Source: Candidatus Roizmanbacteria bacterium RIFCSPHIGHO2_12_FULL_38_13 | Lineage (GTDB): Bacteria > Patescibacteriota > Microgenomatia > UBA1406 > GWC2-37-13 | Reading direction: 5' to 3' | Assembly (NCBI GenBank): GCA_001789555.1 | Contig: MFZZ01000022.1 | Location: 1 to 38,323, forward strand | Length of the DNA: 38,323 nucleotides | In this document: one piece after another, positions 16,760 to 24,960 of the stretch | How the letters are laid out: the number at the start of each line of letters is the position of its first letter | How positions within the stretch are numbered: position 1 is the stretch's first letter | Program-made: the position numbers and the translations under genes | The notes under the pieces: generated by a model | The model's input: only the letters and a program-made list of their open reading frames with translations | What the model was told of the DNA's origin: nothing | Databases searched by the model: none

Positions 16760-18057
16760 CCTCTATTGAGAGTTTCGAGAAATTCTTTATTATTTTTTGT
16801 TTTAGGTAGTTTCTCAATAAATGCCGTCAGGCTTTCCTCCGAGGTTCTAAGAGCAATCATCCTCCTTAAGATCGTCACACACTTCAAAGTCTCTTTATCA
16901 AAAAGCAGTTCTTCATGTCTTGTGCCCGAACGTGATATTTCGACAGCTGGATAAAGTCTTTTATCGGCAAAATTACGATCAAGATGGATCTCCATATTAC
17001 CGGTGCCTTTTAATTCTTCGTAAATGAGGTCATCCATTCTCGACTCCGTCCCAACCAAAGCCGTACCTATTATGGTTAGACTACCTCCCTCTTCGCAGTT
17101 TCGTGCTGCTCCAAGGAATTTTTTCGCAGGATAAAGTGCTTGAGGATCAAAACCTCCTGATAAAGTCCGTCCAGAATTGCTAATGGATAAATTAAACGCA
17201 CGTGCTAGTCTTGTAATTGAATCCAATAAAATAACCACATCTTTACCCATTTCTATAAGACGTTTTGCTCTTTCTAGAGCAAGATTGGCTACTTTTGTTT
17301 GCTGACGTGGAGTTTCATCGAAATGTGATGCGGCGACCTCTCCTTTAATAAAACGTTTTATTTCAGTTACTTCCTCCGGGCGCTCTCCTATAAGGATTGC
17401 GATAAGATAAATGTCAGGATAATTCTTACCTATAGCTTCAGCGATATCCTTTAAAAACGTTGTTTTACCTGCCTTTGGTTGCGAAACAATTAGAGCCCTT
17501 TGACCAAAACCTATAGGAGATATTAGATCAATTATTCGTGTTGACAATATATCCTGTTCTGTTTCCAATTTAATCTGCTTATTTGGATGTAAAGAAGTCA
17601 GCTCATCAAACTTATTTCTGGTTCGACTTTGCTCTTCAGTAATTTCTTGTCCGTTAATTTTCTTGATCAAAAGCAGGCTATGAAAGCGTTCTCCATCCTT
17701 TGGAGCTCTCGCCAGACCTTCAACTTCATCACCTTTCCTTAACCAAAAACGTCTTATCTGCGAAGTTGAAACATAAATATCTTCATTTGGATTTATAGAA
17801 TAATCTTTTCTTAAAAATCCATATCCGCCATAGGTTATGTCTAAAATGCCTTTAGCCGAATAACTTACCTTTAGGTCCTCCTTCAATTTACTACTTAATC
17901 CACTTTTTTGGATTGTACTTGCCAGAACTGGAGATGTATTTCGGGCTGGCGCCGCATCAAGGATCTCTATTGACTTTTCTTCGTAAGGCTCAATCATTGC
18001 AGAGACATCGATTGTGTCTGCCGGTTTGGAAGGATCTTTTGTATCTGAAGATGACAT
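16756..18057 (-). CDS. rho: Transcription termination factor Rho
   Basis: 433 residues, near the family norm of about 420. The N-terminal ~55 residues are a variable linker. The cold-shock-like RNA-binding domain follows (ILDITYGGYGFLRKD; DIYVSTSQIRRFWLRKGD), then the RecA-type ATPase with P-loop PKAGKTT at 194-200 and the LLDSITRLARA, SGGFDPQALYPAKKF and GTALVGTESRMDDLIYEE motifs of the Q/R loops. Rho is a hexameric helicase that ends untranslated transcripts. It has its own promoter (18073-18100) and is followed, with a 4-nt overlap, by the CsoR-like gene. Confidence 0.96.
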   Translation of the reverse strand: MSSSDTKDPSKPADTIDVSAMIEPYEEKSIEILDAAPARNTSPVLASTIQKSGLSSKLKEDLKVSYSAKGILDITYGGYGFLRKDYSINPNEDIYVSTSQIRRFWLRKGDEVEGLARAPKDGERFHSLLLIKKINGQEITEEQSRTRNKFDELTSLHPNKQIKLETEQDILSTRIIDLISPIGFGQRALIVSQPKAGKTTFLKDIAEAIGKNYPDIYLIAILIGERPEEVTEIKRFIKGEVAASHFDETPRQQTKVANLALERAKRLIEMGKDVVILLDSITRLARAFNLSISNSGRTLSGGFDPQALYPAKKFLGAARNCEEGGSLTIIGTALVGTESRMDDLIYEELKGTGNMEIHLDRNFADKRLYPAVEISRSGTRHEELLFDKETLKCVTILRRMIALRTSEESLTAFIEKLPKTKNNKEFLETLNRG

Positions 18058-18072
18058 AAAAAAATGCTTAAA

Positions 18073-18100
18073 ATTATAACTACAAAAAATAATATTTCAA
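18073..18100 (-). promoter_or_regulatory. Promoter of rho
   Basis: TTGAAA (18095-18100), a 16-bp spacer and TATAAT (18073-18078) on the minus strand, with the rho ATG 15 nt further down. It lies between the structured RNA and rho, so that RNA is not part of the rho leader. Confidence 0.6.
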
Positions 18101-18185
18101 AAAAATACTTTCAAGAAAAGGCTATTTTAGAGGTTCTTGTGTAAATTATTAAATGTAGTAGCCTTATTACAAACAATTGCAAGAT

Positions 18186-18367
18186 TAAAAAATAATCCTC
18201 CTCATGAAAGTCTATTTATGAATCTTTTTTTGATACTAAACGGGTCGATGCGCTTCCCGACTTTACGTCGGAACTGCCGTCATCTTATAGTCCTCGAGTA
18301 TTCGAGGGTTACCCTATACCAAGAGCGTTCAAAAAAGATTTCATTCAGTCGTTTCATTTGGAGGATC
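18186..18367 (-). ncRNA. Candidate structured small RNA, about 180 nt, family unknown
   Basis: A patch richer in GC than its AT-rich surroundings. On the minus strand a promoter (18374-18403) predicts a start near 18367. From there the 5' end GAUCCUCC..AUGAAA pairs with the 3' end UUUCAU..GGAGGAUU. A second long helix (AAUCUUUUUUGA with UCAAAAAAAGAUU) lies inside. The apical ~95 nt hold UAUAG..CCUCGA-AUAC-UCGAGG..CUAUA, and a second arm with UUCCGAC-GUAAA-GUCGGGAA. A TATTTTTT tract directly follows the closing stem, as in an intrinsic terminator. Size and end pairing recall 6S-like RNAs, but no known motif of 6S, SRP RNA, RNase P or tmRNA was found. A mobile hairpin element is the main alternative. 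Confidence 0.6.
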
Positions 18368-18373
18368 ACGCTT

Positions 18374-18403
18374 AATATACAACATGAGATAATTGTTTGT
18401 CAA
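18374..18403 (-). promoter_or_regulatory. Promoter of the candidate structured RNA
   Basis: TTGACA (18398-18403), an 18-bp spacer and TATATT (18374-18379) on the minus strand. The predicted start, about 7 nt downstream, coincides with the first base pair of the RNA's closing stem. Confidence 0.6.
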
Positions 18404-18455
18404 GTGCTTTAAAATCTATTTAACGCTGAATTTGTCTTACTGTTATACTATGATC

Positions 18456-18962
18456 ATGAAAAAAAAGGGTCCATATCTCCTAATCGCTGCTCTAATTTTA
18501 ATACTATTCTTCATTGGTGGTGTGCAGTACGGTAAGGCTGTCGAAAAGACAAATAAAGCTATAGAGACAATACTGTCTACAACACCTGCACCATCAAATA
18601 TAACAAGCCAACCTAAGAATATTACATTTTCACGTTTTGAGCATAAAGAATGTGGCGTATCATTTGTGTATCCATCGCTTCTTTCAGTTGTTAATGAGTC
18701 TTCCACAGGAGCCAGACTGGCAAACAAGACAATAACAGATAAGATCGATTTGGTTTGTGGTACTGATTTTTCAGAAGATTCTGTTGAGGGCTCTCAAGCA
18801 ACTTCATCAGCACTAATTTCAGGTGTCACAGCAAGCATAAGTAAGTTAGACAATAATGTCATCAAGATAAACATCACCCATCCAAAAACAGGTCAAAAAA
18901 TCCGTTTTAAACTCAATAATGAGTTAGAAATTTTATTAAAAGATACCCTAATCTTTTTATGA
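18456..18962 (+). CDS. Small membrane-anchored protein of unknown function
   Basis: 168 residues from the second ATG (18456), chosen because a TATACT -10 box at 18444-18449 ends 6 nt before it. The frame is open further up, to 18393, but the extra residues include no sensible start signal. One membrane helix lies at about residues 7-22, then a Thr/Ser/Pro-rich linker, then an outside domain with two Cys (HKECGVSFVYPS and DLVCGTDF). Its stop overlaps the fmt start (ATGA), so the two are translationally coupled. I do not recognise the family. HKECGVSFVYPSLLSV resembles the start of small secreted PsbP-like folds, but this is weak. Confidence 0.65.
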   Translation: MKKKGPYLLIAALILILFFIGGVQYGKAVEKTNKAIETILSTTPAPSNITSQPKNITFSRFEHKECGVSFVYPSLLSVVNESSTGARLANKTITDKIDLVCGTDFSEDSVEGSQATSSALISGVTASISKLDNNVIKINITHPKTGQKIRFKLNNELEILLKDTLIFL

Positions 18963-19936
18963 ACATAGCCTATTTTGGCAGTCCAGATATTTCGGCGACA
19001 CTGCTAGGTAAACTAGTAAAAATATCACCCGGTAATATTCGAATTCCCTGCGTATTCACCCAGCCGGATAAACCCGCCGGTAAAAATCTTACAAAAACCA
19101 AAACACCGGTCGCTCAACTTGCCTCAAAGCTGGGTTTGGCTCTGTATGACTTGGATGTCAAGTTATATCCAACAAAAGTTGTAGATATTATCAAAAAGCA
19201 TGATATTGAGCTCTGTATATCGTATTCATATGGTTTAGTTATCCCTTTAGAAGTTTTAAGGGCACCTAGGTTTGGATTTTGGAATATACATTTTTCACTT
19301 CTCCCTGAATACCGTGGCCCGGCGCCAGTAGCATATGCCTTGATTTTAGGAGATAACGCAACCGGGACAACCATAAGTCGTATCACCGACAAGCTTGATT
19401 CAGGAGAGATAATTAGCCAAAAAAAAATAATAATTGATGATCACGAGAATAGAATAGAGCTTACTAATAGACTTGCATTGATTTCCGAGGAATTGATGAT
19501 TACATTGCTTTCAAGATTAATAAAAGGAGAAGATATCCCTATGACAGTTCAAGACGAAAAATCCGCCACATACACAAAATTTCTTAAAAAGGACCACGGG
19601 CATTTATCGATCTCGTTTATACAATTTGCTCTCAAAGGAGATGACTTATCCTATCAGAAGGTGCCTTTTTTGATTAAAGAATTTTATGAAAAGTATAAAG
19701 ATACAAATATCCTTCCTGATAAATTCTCTTCAGCAAAAATCCTGTATCAATACTACCGAGGACTCTCTCCGTGGCCTGGCATATGGACTGTCGTCAAGAC
19801 TAATAAAGGAGATAAAAGATTAAAGATCCTTAAAATGAAGCTTATTGACAACAAGCTCGTTCTTATGAAAGTCCAATTAGAGGGAAAAAACCCTGTTCTA
19901 TTTGAAGTTTTTAATAAATCTTATAATATTTTTTAG
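18959..19936 (+). CDS. fmt: Methionyl-tRNA formyltransferase
   Basis: 325 residues, the usual length of about 310-320. It formylates the initiator Met-tRNA using 10-formyltetrahydrofolate. The N-terminal formyltransferase domain shows FTQPDKPAGK, the catalytic set NIHFSLLPEYRG (Asn, His) and LDSGEI (Asp; usual form LDTGDI). The C-terminal OB-fold part with RGLSPWPGIWT matches the family's SPWPGA motif. Between the domains there appears to be extra sequence (about residues 210-250, SISFIQFALKGDDLSYQKV). It overlaps the upstream small membrane gene by 4 nt. Folate supply connects it to thyA and folA further right. Confidence 0.93.
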   Translation: MNIAYFGSPDISATLLGKLVKISPGNIRIPCVFTQPDKPAGKNLTKTKTPVAQLASKLGLALYDLDVKLYPTKVVDIIKKHDIELCISYSYGLVIPLEVLRAPRFGFWNIHFSLLPEYRGPAPVAYALILGDNATGTTISRITDKLDSGEIISQKKIIIDDHENRIELTNRLALISEELMITLLSRLIKGEDIPMTVQDEKSATYTKFLKKDHGHLSISFIQFALKGDDLSYQKVPFLIKEFYEKYKDTNILPDKFSSAKILYQYYRGLSPWPGIWTVVKTNKGDKRLKILKMKLIDNKLVLMKVQLEGKNPVLFEVFNKSYNIF

Positions 19937-20254
19937 TAAATAGTTTATTAGGCCTAACTATATTCTAAAATATCAATATTAACCTATAGTTTATTTATAT
20001 TTATTAAACTTGTAGTAAATTTTTTTATTATTTTCATTTTAAGGCTTAGTTACAAAATGATAATGGTATTGATTGCATTTTGACAATAATTATAAAGATA
20101 TGAAATTTCTAAACAGATCTTTTCGAATTTCAATTAATTTAAGTTTTATTTTGATAATTAAAATAAATACTGTTCTGACATTCTAAATATAAAACTCTAA
20201 ATATACCGTTTTAGATTTAGCTTCAGTGGATAGATGTATATGAATTAACAACGT

Positions 20255-20314
20255 TTAGCGCTCGTTTATTAAAACTGCCAAACGTCCTTCTTGAGACCTA
20301 AATAAATAACTCAT
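20255..20314 (-). other. Possible 19-residue small ORF with strong ribosome-binding site
   Basis: ATG at 20314, stop at 20255-20257, product starting MSYLFRSQEGRLAV. GGAGG precedes the ATG by 5 nt, unusual in a window where most genes lack a Shine-Dalgarno. The frame overlaps the hairpin at 20251-20286. It could be a leader peptide, a gene remnant or chance. Confidence 0.2.
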
Positions 20315-20427
20315 TTAAACCTCCGTTGAGCCGTGTTGATAAAAATAGCAAATAATATAACGCTTAAAAAACAAAATATACTATACTCCTGTAGTCTATT
20401 AAAATTTAAATAATTATTATCGAGTAG

Positions 20428-20447
20428 TTATCCACAATTTATTCACA
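20428..20447 (+). promoter_or_regulatory. Two adjacent DnaA-box-like sites
   Basis: TTATCCACA (20428-20436) is a perfect consensus DnaA box and TTATTCACA (20439-20447) differs by one base; both are in the same orientation, 2 bp apart, in very AT-rich DNA. No dnaA or dnaN is nearby, so an origin is not shown. Confidence 0.4.
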
Positions 20448-20466
20448 AACTATAATATTGAAAAAA

Positions 20467-21146
20467 CTACTGAAGTTTTATGATATCAACCGTACTACTA
20501 TCTGTTATTGAAACAGAATAAATTGGGAGAAAGCTATCAATTTGCTTTATGGTCTCGAATAAGTGCGTATCAGACATTTCAGACAGGACTTCATACAGAT
20601 ACTCATCGGTTAAGTCGCCATATAACTTCACGTTACTATTCTTTATCAAATTTTTAGACAGAGCTCTATGACGACCATCAATCAATGTCTTATGGTAAAT
20701 TAAAATCGATGCCTGCCACTTTCCGTAGTCATTATCGAAAGTGTACGACGGATAAACTCCTTTGGAGCCTGACAGTATGATTAATGCTCCCTCTTTTTCA
20801 CGATTTGCATAGTCATTTATCAGCCGTTCTTTTGAAATGCCAGAATGGTCGATAAACTCATCGTATTGTCCTTTAGCTTCATCATCAAACCCAAACTTTT
20901 CATAAGTCTTTACAAGTGCGTGAAGATAAAGACACTGATAGGGATCGTGACCATGATCTGTTATTGAAAGCGACAGATGGCAACTTCTCCAAAATCGCCA
21001 CCAGGGATTGCCAGAGCAGGTAAATCACTTACATTATCATAGGTTCCACAGAGACAACGACTTTTGTTAACAATTTCATCATCAACCGTATAACTACCCA
21101 TTCTCACTATTTCTTCTATCTGTTCGATGGTTAAGTATTTTTTCAT
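20467..21146 (-). pseudogene. Frameshifted gene of unknown function
   Basis: An N-terminal frame starts at the ATG at 21146 (MKKYLTIEQIEEIVRMGSY, with SRCLCGTYDNVSDLPALAIPGGDFGEVAI) and stops at 20961. The continuation lies in another frame, open without a start codon from about 20990 to the stop at 20467 (SITDHGHDPYQCLYLHALVKTY, ending SITDSSTVDIIKLQ). Joining them needs one missing base near 20965-20990, where there is a TTTT run. The joined product would be about 226 residues. The SRCxxGxY..PGGDxGE pattern recalls an uncharacterised CPR protein family, from memory only. It could be a recent pseudogene, a sequencing or assembly error, or a recoded gene. Confidence 0.65.
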
Positions 21147-21520
21147 AACTATTTTTGTATATTATACGACGTTTATAAAATTACCTGAAAATAAAAACAG
21201 AGTAAGATTAATATCTTTATACTAAATACTACAAGTATTAAATTTATTTTAAACATATCTGGAATTAATGTATAAATATGTTGTTATTTTAAAGAATATG
21301 TCAATAATTTAATTGAACAATCTCTATATTATAAGTATTAAATCTTTATATGATTAATTCTATCAATTTATATTTTTTGATATACATAATTATAGTTTGA
21401 GTAATTTAACTTGATAGTAATTTTCGACCGGTATAATTACCATATTAACAGTCTATATATAGTTCTTACCAAGTTTATAAAATATTCCTTGTCACGTATG
21501 TTAAAATGTTTGAGGCAAAT
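21147..21520. other. AT-rich intergenic stretch before dut
   Basis: About 370 bp of AT-rich DNA between the frameshifted gene and dut. I see no gene, tRNA or strong hairpin. TAAAAT-like -10 candidates lie just before dut (near 21500) without a clear -35 box. Confidence 0.55.
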
Positions 21521-21952
21521 ATGAAAATAAAGATTAAGCTAATCGACAAGACTCTGGCTCTTCCAAAATATCAAACATCCGGCTCTGTTGCCTTTGATCT
21601 ATATGCTCGTAAAAACGTCAAAGTACCGCCGTGGAAGCCGACCATAATCCCGGCAAATGTTGTTATCGAGGTACCCAAGGGCTTTTTTCTGCTACTTGCA
21701 AGCCGTAGCTCTACGCCGCTCAAAAAAAATCTTATTGTTGCAAATGGCATAGGAGTAATTGATCAGGACTATCACGGAGATGAGGACGAAATTGGCGTAC
21801 AGGTCCTCAACTTCTCCGGTAAGTCAGTCAATGTTGCTCGGGGAGAGCGTATTGCCCAAGCCCTTTTAGTACAGGTTGCGAAGGTCGTTGAGTTTGAGGT
21901 AGTTGATTCAATAAAAAAACAGTCTCGAGGCGGATTTGGGGCAACAGGATAA
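21521..21952 (+). CDS. dut: dUTP diphosphatase (dUTPase)
   Basis: 143 residues from the ATG at 21521, preferred over 21506 because GAGG lies 5 nt before it and MKIKIKLIDK matches the usual family start. All five motifs of trimeric dUTPases are present: GSVAFDLYA (1), ASRSSTPLK (2), GVIDQDYHGDE (3), RGERIAQAL (4) and the glycine-rich SRGGFGATG (5). It hydrolyses dUTP to dUMP and pyrophosphate, keeping uracil out of DNA and feeding thymidylate synthase, whose gene follows 24 nt later. Confidence 0.95.
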   Translation: MKIKIKLIDKTLALPKYQTSGSVAFDLYARKNVKVPPWKPTIIPANVVIEVPKGFFLLLASRSSTPLKKNLIVANGIGVIDQDYHGDEDEIGVQVLNFSGKSVNVARGERIAQALLVQVAKVVEFEVVDSIKKQSRGGFGATG

Positions 21953-21976
21953 TGTAATGATAAATTAAAACAGCCT

Positions 21977-22915
21977 ATGGAAAAAAAACATCCGGAATAC
22001 CAATACCTTGATCTTCTACAAGACATTCTCGAAAATGGCTCTTATAAAGCTGACCGTACGGGAACTGGCACATATAGTGTTTTTGGGAGGCAAATCCGAT
22101 TTGATTTATCAAAGGGTTTTCCACTAATTACAACTAAAAAGGTTTTTCTGCGCAGCATTATTTATGAACTTCTTTGGTTTCTCAAAGGAGAATCGAATAT
22201 TAAATACCTTGTTGATAATGATGTCCATATCTGGGATGACTGGCCATACAGATTTTATAAAAAATCTCAAAAAAAGATTTCAAATAAACCTCTTTCACAA
22301 GCAGAGTTTATTCAAAAAATTAAAAACAATGATAAGTTTGCAGAAAAATGGGGCGAGCTTGGTCCTGTATATGGTGTTCAGTGGCGGCATTGGAAGTCAG
22401 TCGAAGGTGAGGAGATAGATCAGATTAAAACGGTAATCAATAAAATAAAAGATGTGGTCAAAAACGATAATAATAATCTAAATTCGAGAAGATTGATAGT
22501 CAGCGCCTGGAATCCAGCCGAAATCAAAGAAATGGAAAGATCTGGCCTACCACCGTGCCACACTTTGTTTCAATTCTATGTTCTTGATGGAAAGCTCTCC
22601 TGTCAACTATATCAAAGGAGCGCAGATATGTTTTTGGGGGTGCCGTTTAACATCGCCTCCTATTCTCTTCTCACCCTTATGATTGCCCAAATAACCGACC
22701 TTAAACCTGGTGAATTTGTCCACACTTTCGGCGATGCTCATATATACAAAAATCATCTCAATCAAGTTAAAGAACAGCTTTCACGCCTACCACTGGCTCT
22801 ACCGACTCTAAAACTCAACCCGAAGATCAAAGATATTAATGATTATAAATACGGAGATTTTAAACTAGAAAACTACAAAGCTCATCCTTCTATAAAAGCA
22901 CCCATCGCAGTATAA
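21977..22915 (+). CDS. thyA: Thymidylate synthase
   Basis: 312 residues. Hallmarks of the folate-dependent ThyA family are [20 protein letters not shown] near the N-terminus, YGVQWRHW, the catalytic Cys in [32 protein letters not shown], and [12 protein letters not shown]. It converts dUMP to dTMP with methylenetetrahydrofolate and yields dihydrofolate. A segment around residues 85-115 is longer than in the E. coli enzyme. It lies between dut and folA, which supply its substrate and regenerate its cofactor. Confidence 0.97.
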   Translation: MEKKHPEYQYLDLLQDILENGSYKADRTGTGTYSVFGRQIRFDLSKGFPLITTKKVFLRSIIYELLWFLKGESNIKYLVDNDVHIWDDWPYRFYKKSQKKISNKPLSQAEFIQKIKNNDKFAEKWGELGPVYGVQWRHWKSVEGEEIDQIKTVINKIKDVVKNDNNNLNSRRLIVSAWNPAEIKEMERSGLPPCHTLFQFYVLDGKLSCQLYQRSADMFLGVPFNIASYSLLTLMIAQITDLKPGEFVHTFGDAHIYKNHLNQVKEQLSRLPLALPTLKLNPKIKDINDYKYGDFKLENYKAHPSIKAPIAV

Positions 22916-23008
22916 ATGTCTTAATTTATCTATAACAAAATATAAATATATACATCAAAAAATATAAAATAATATCAGCATTTTTGTTCAATTAAAAAAC
23001 ACAAGAAT

Positions 23009-23503
23009 ATGAATCAACCTACGGTAAGTATAATTGTTGCTCTTGCTAAAAAGAATAAACTTATTGGTAAAAACAATAAACTTCCATGGCATATCACGGG
23101 AGATCTAAAACATTTCAAAAAAATTACATACGACCATCCCATCATTATGGGCAGAAAAACATATGAATCTATAGGAAAACCCCTGCCCAACAGAATAAAT
23201 ATTGTTGTTTCAAGAAATAAAAACTACTCTGTACCTCCAGACTGTTTTGTTGTTCCTTCTTTACAAGAAGCGATAGATCTTGCCAAAGAAAAAGATCTAA
23301 TTGAAATCTTTATTATTGGCGGCGGGCAGATATTTCGTCAGGCAATGTTGGTTGCCGATAAGATCTACCTCACTCTTGTTGAAGGAGATTTTGAAGGAGA
23401 TGTCTATTTTCCGGAGTATGAATCTTTATTTAAAAAGGTACTCTCTCGATCTGAACACGAGTCATCCGGATATAAGTATACTTTTCTCACGCTTGCAAAA
23501 TAA
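23009..23503 (+). CDS. folA: Dihydrofolate reductase
   Basis: 164 residues, the typical bacterial length. Motifs seen are the KNNKLPWHITGDLKHFK region (substrate loop with LPWH), IIMGRKTYESIGKPLPNR (NADPH binding), and IFIIGGGQIFRQAM (GGG cofactor site), with YLTLVEGDFEGDVYFPEY near the end. It reduces dihydrofolate to tetrahydrofolate after thymidylate synthesis. It lies 93 nt after thyA on the same strand. Confidence 0.96.
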   Translation: MNQPTVSIIVALAKKNKLIGKNNKLPWHITGDLKHFKKITYDHPIIMGRKTYESIGKPLPNRINIVVSRNKNYSVPPDCFVVPSLQEAIDLAKEKDLIEIFIIGGGQIFRQAMLVADKIYLTLVEGDFEGDVYFPEYESLFKKVLSRSEHESSGYKYTFLTLAK

Positions 23504-23540
23504 TTTAATATCAATTTTACTTTTAAGAGAGTCTAAATAA

Positions 23541-23570
23541 AAAATGTCATAATTATTGACATAAATTTTT
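23541..23570 (+). terminator. Possible terminator after folA
   Basis: ATGTCA and TGACAT form a 6-bp stem around a TAATTAT loop, flanked by an A-run on the left and AAATTTTT on the right. It is AT-rich but shaped like an intrinsic terminator, and lies between the dut-thyA-folA cluster and the glycosyltransferase gene. Confidence 0.4.
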
Positions 23571-23606
23571 CTAAAGATTATTAATTTTTACCTTCAGTTA
23601 ATTTGC

Positions 23607-23612
23607 TACAAT
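23607..23612 (+). promoter_or_regulatory. -10 box of the glycosyltransferase gene
   Basis: TACAAT ends 6 nt before the ATG at 23619; no clear -35 box and no Shine-Dalgarno. Confidence 0.5.
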
Positions 23613-23618
23613 AAATAT

Positions 23619-24725
23619 ATGGCAAATCAGATCTTTGTATTTGATCCAACGGTAAAAGATACTCAAAGCAAGGTTCGGGGTATTGGCAGATATACACAAA
23701 CACTTAAGGAAAGTCTGGGCGAGGCTACTTTCATTGGTAAGATCGAAAAATTACCAAAAGACAGTATTTTTATAAACCCATTCTTTAATATGATCCAGTG
23801 GCCGATGCCTTTTGGGAGAGTTACCCGCAGGCAAGTTGCAGTGATCCATGACCTGATACCACTTAAATACCCAAATAATTTTCCGGTTGGTCTTAAAGGG
23901 AAAATTTTCCGAATGCTCAATGGTTTTGTCTTAAAAAATTATGACATTATTGTAACTGACTCAATTGAAAGTAAAAAAAGTATCATACAGCTTTTAAAAA
24001 TACCGGAGAGCCGCATAAAAATAATCTATCCAACAGTACCTCGAGTATTCATTCCTCATCTTGATCCAAATGCCACTAGTCATGAGCCGTTTCATAAATC
24101 GGACGGGCATTCTGTGGCAGATTTTAGTGGTATGTCAACCAATGCACTGATAGAGCATCAGGAGTTGAAAAACCTTGAAAATTTTATCATTTACGTTGGA
24201 GATGCGACATCGAATAAAAACCTTCTTAACTTTATGCAGGCCGTGCAAATAGCAAATCTTACCTGTGTTTGTGTCGGAAAGGTTTTTAAACCCGAAAATA
24301 ACCAAAAGATCAACCACCCATGGCAAAAAATGCTTAATATATTTCTTAAGTCAATAACAAACGATCGTAGATTTATCCTACCTGGATTCATCAGCGACAC
24401 CGAATTATTAGCTCTCTACAAAAAGGCTAAGTTAAATGTACTTGTGTCGTTTGATGAAGGATTTGGCCTGTCATACATTGAGGCAGGCTACGCAGGCACA
24501 CCATCTGTTCTTTCCGATATTCCAATTTTTCAAGAGGTAGCCAAAGATTCTGCAATATTTGTCAATCCCCAAGACCCCAAAGATATTGCCCAAAAAATGG
24601 CCGAACTGTATTATGACAGTATGACAAATGAAACCATGCGTATCAAAGCTTTTAATCGAGCACAAGATTTTAATCCGCAGTTGTTTAGGAACCAGTGGAT
24701 CGAGCTTATTCAAAAACTGACGTGA
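23619..24725 (+). CDS. Family 4 (GT-B) glycosyltransferase
   Basis: 368 residues. The C-terminal half has the GT-B features of family GT4: FIIYVGDATSNKNLLNFMQA, RRFILPGFISDTELLALYKKA, and the nucleotide-sugar motif EGFGLSYIEAGYAGTPSVLSD with its two spaced Glu. The N-terminal half (RGIGRYTQTL, VAVIHDLIPLKYPN, IIVTDSIESKKSI) resembles mannosyltransferase-type members. It adds a sugar to a surface glycan or lipid; donor and acceptor are unknown. The nearby O-antigen-ligase-like genes suggest cell-surface polysaccharide synthesis. Confidence 0.88.
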   Translation: MANQIFVFDPTVKDTQSKVRGIGRYTQTLKESLGEATFIGKIEKLPKDSIFINPFFNMIQWPMPFGRVTRRQVAVIHDLIPLKYPNNFPVGLKGKIFRMLNGFVLKNYDIIVTDSIESKKSIIQLLKIPESRIKIIYPTVPRVFIPHLDPNATSHEPFHKSDGHSVADFSGMSTNALIEHQELKNLENFIIYVGDATSNKNLLNFMQAVQIANLTCVCVGKVFKPENNQKINHPWQKMLNIFLKSITNDRRFILPGFISDTELLALYKKAKLNVLVSFDEGFGLSYIEAGYAGTPSVLSDIPIFQEVAKDSAIFVNPQDPKDIAQKMAELYYDSMTNETMRIKAFNRAQDFNPQLFRNQWIELIQKLT

Positions 24726-24742
24726 AAAATTAATTTATTACC

Positions 24743-24955
24743 ATGATCGATTTACCTACTTACATTTTTTTATCTATCGCCTACTTTCTCACGATGCATA
24801 TGGCACTTTCTAAAACTCGGGAATTTGATTTTTTTGAAGGATTTACTCTATTTGCAATTGGCGGAATGATCGGAGCAGCCGTTGACTCTTACATCACCGG
24901 ATTCGTCTTTGCGGCAGTCATGCACTTTATATTCTGGAATAAAGGAAGTGACTGA
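24743..24955 (+). CDS. Small two-helix membrane protein
   Basis: 70 residues with two probable membrane helices (about 5-22 and 34-64, the second with AIGGMIGAAVDSYITGFVFAAV) separated by a charged segment (SKTREFDFFEG). It lies 17 nt after the glycosyltransferase on the same strand and converges with the next gene, so the frame is likely real and co-transcribed. I do not recognise a family. Confidence 0.55.
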   Translation: MIDLPTYIFLSIAYFLTMHMALSKTREFDFFEGFTLFAIGGMIGAAVDSYITGFVFAAVMHFIFWNKGSD

Positions 24956-24960
24956 AATAC

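Larger units (their letters stand above)
19937..20466. other. AT-rich intergenic region with hairpin and DnaA-box-like sites
   Basis: 530 bp without a convincing gene. Most of it is very AT-rich. A patch richer in GC at about 20248-20342 contains a hairpin (ACGTTTAGC at 20251-20259 pairing with GCCAAACGT with one mismatch) and, on the minus strand, a 19-codon frame (20255-20314) with a GGAGG Shine-Dalgarno. Two DnaA-box-like sites lie at 20428-20447. No tRNA was seen. Confidence 0.55.

Noticed and set aside
18186-18367. 6S RNA, SRP RNA, RNase P RNA or tmRNA
   Set aside because: Size and closing stem fit 6S loosely, but no diagnostic motif of any of these was seen and the apical part is branched.
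18137-18412. 91-residue frame on the plus strand
   Set aside because: It runs through the structured RNA; its sequence mirrors the palindromes and has no protein-like pattern.
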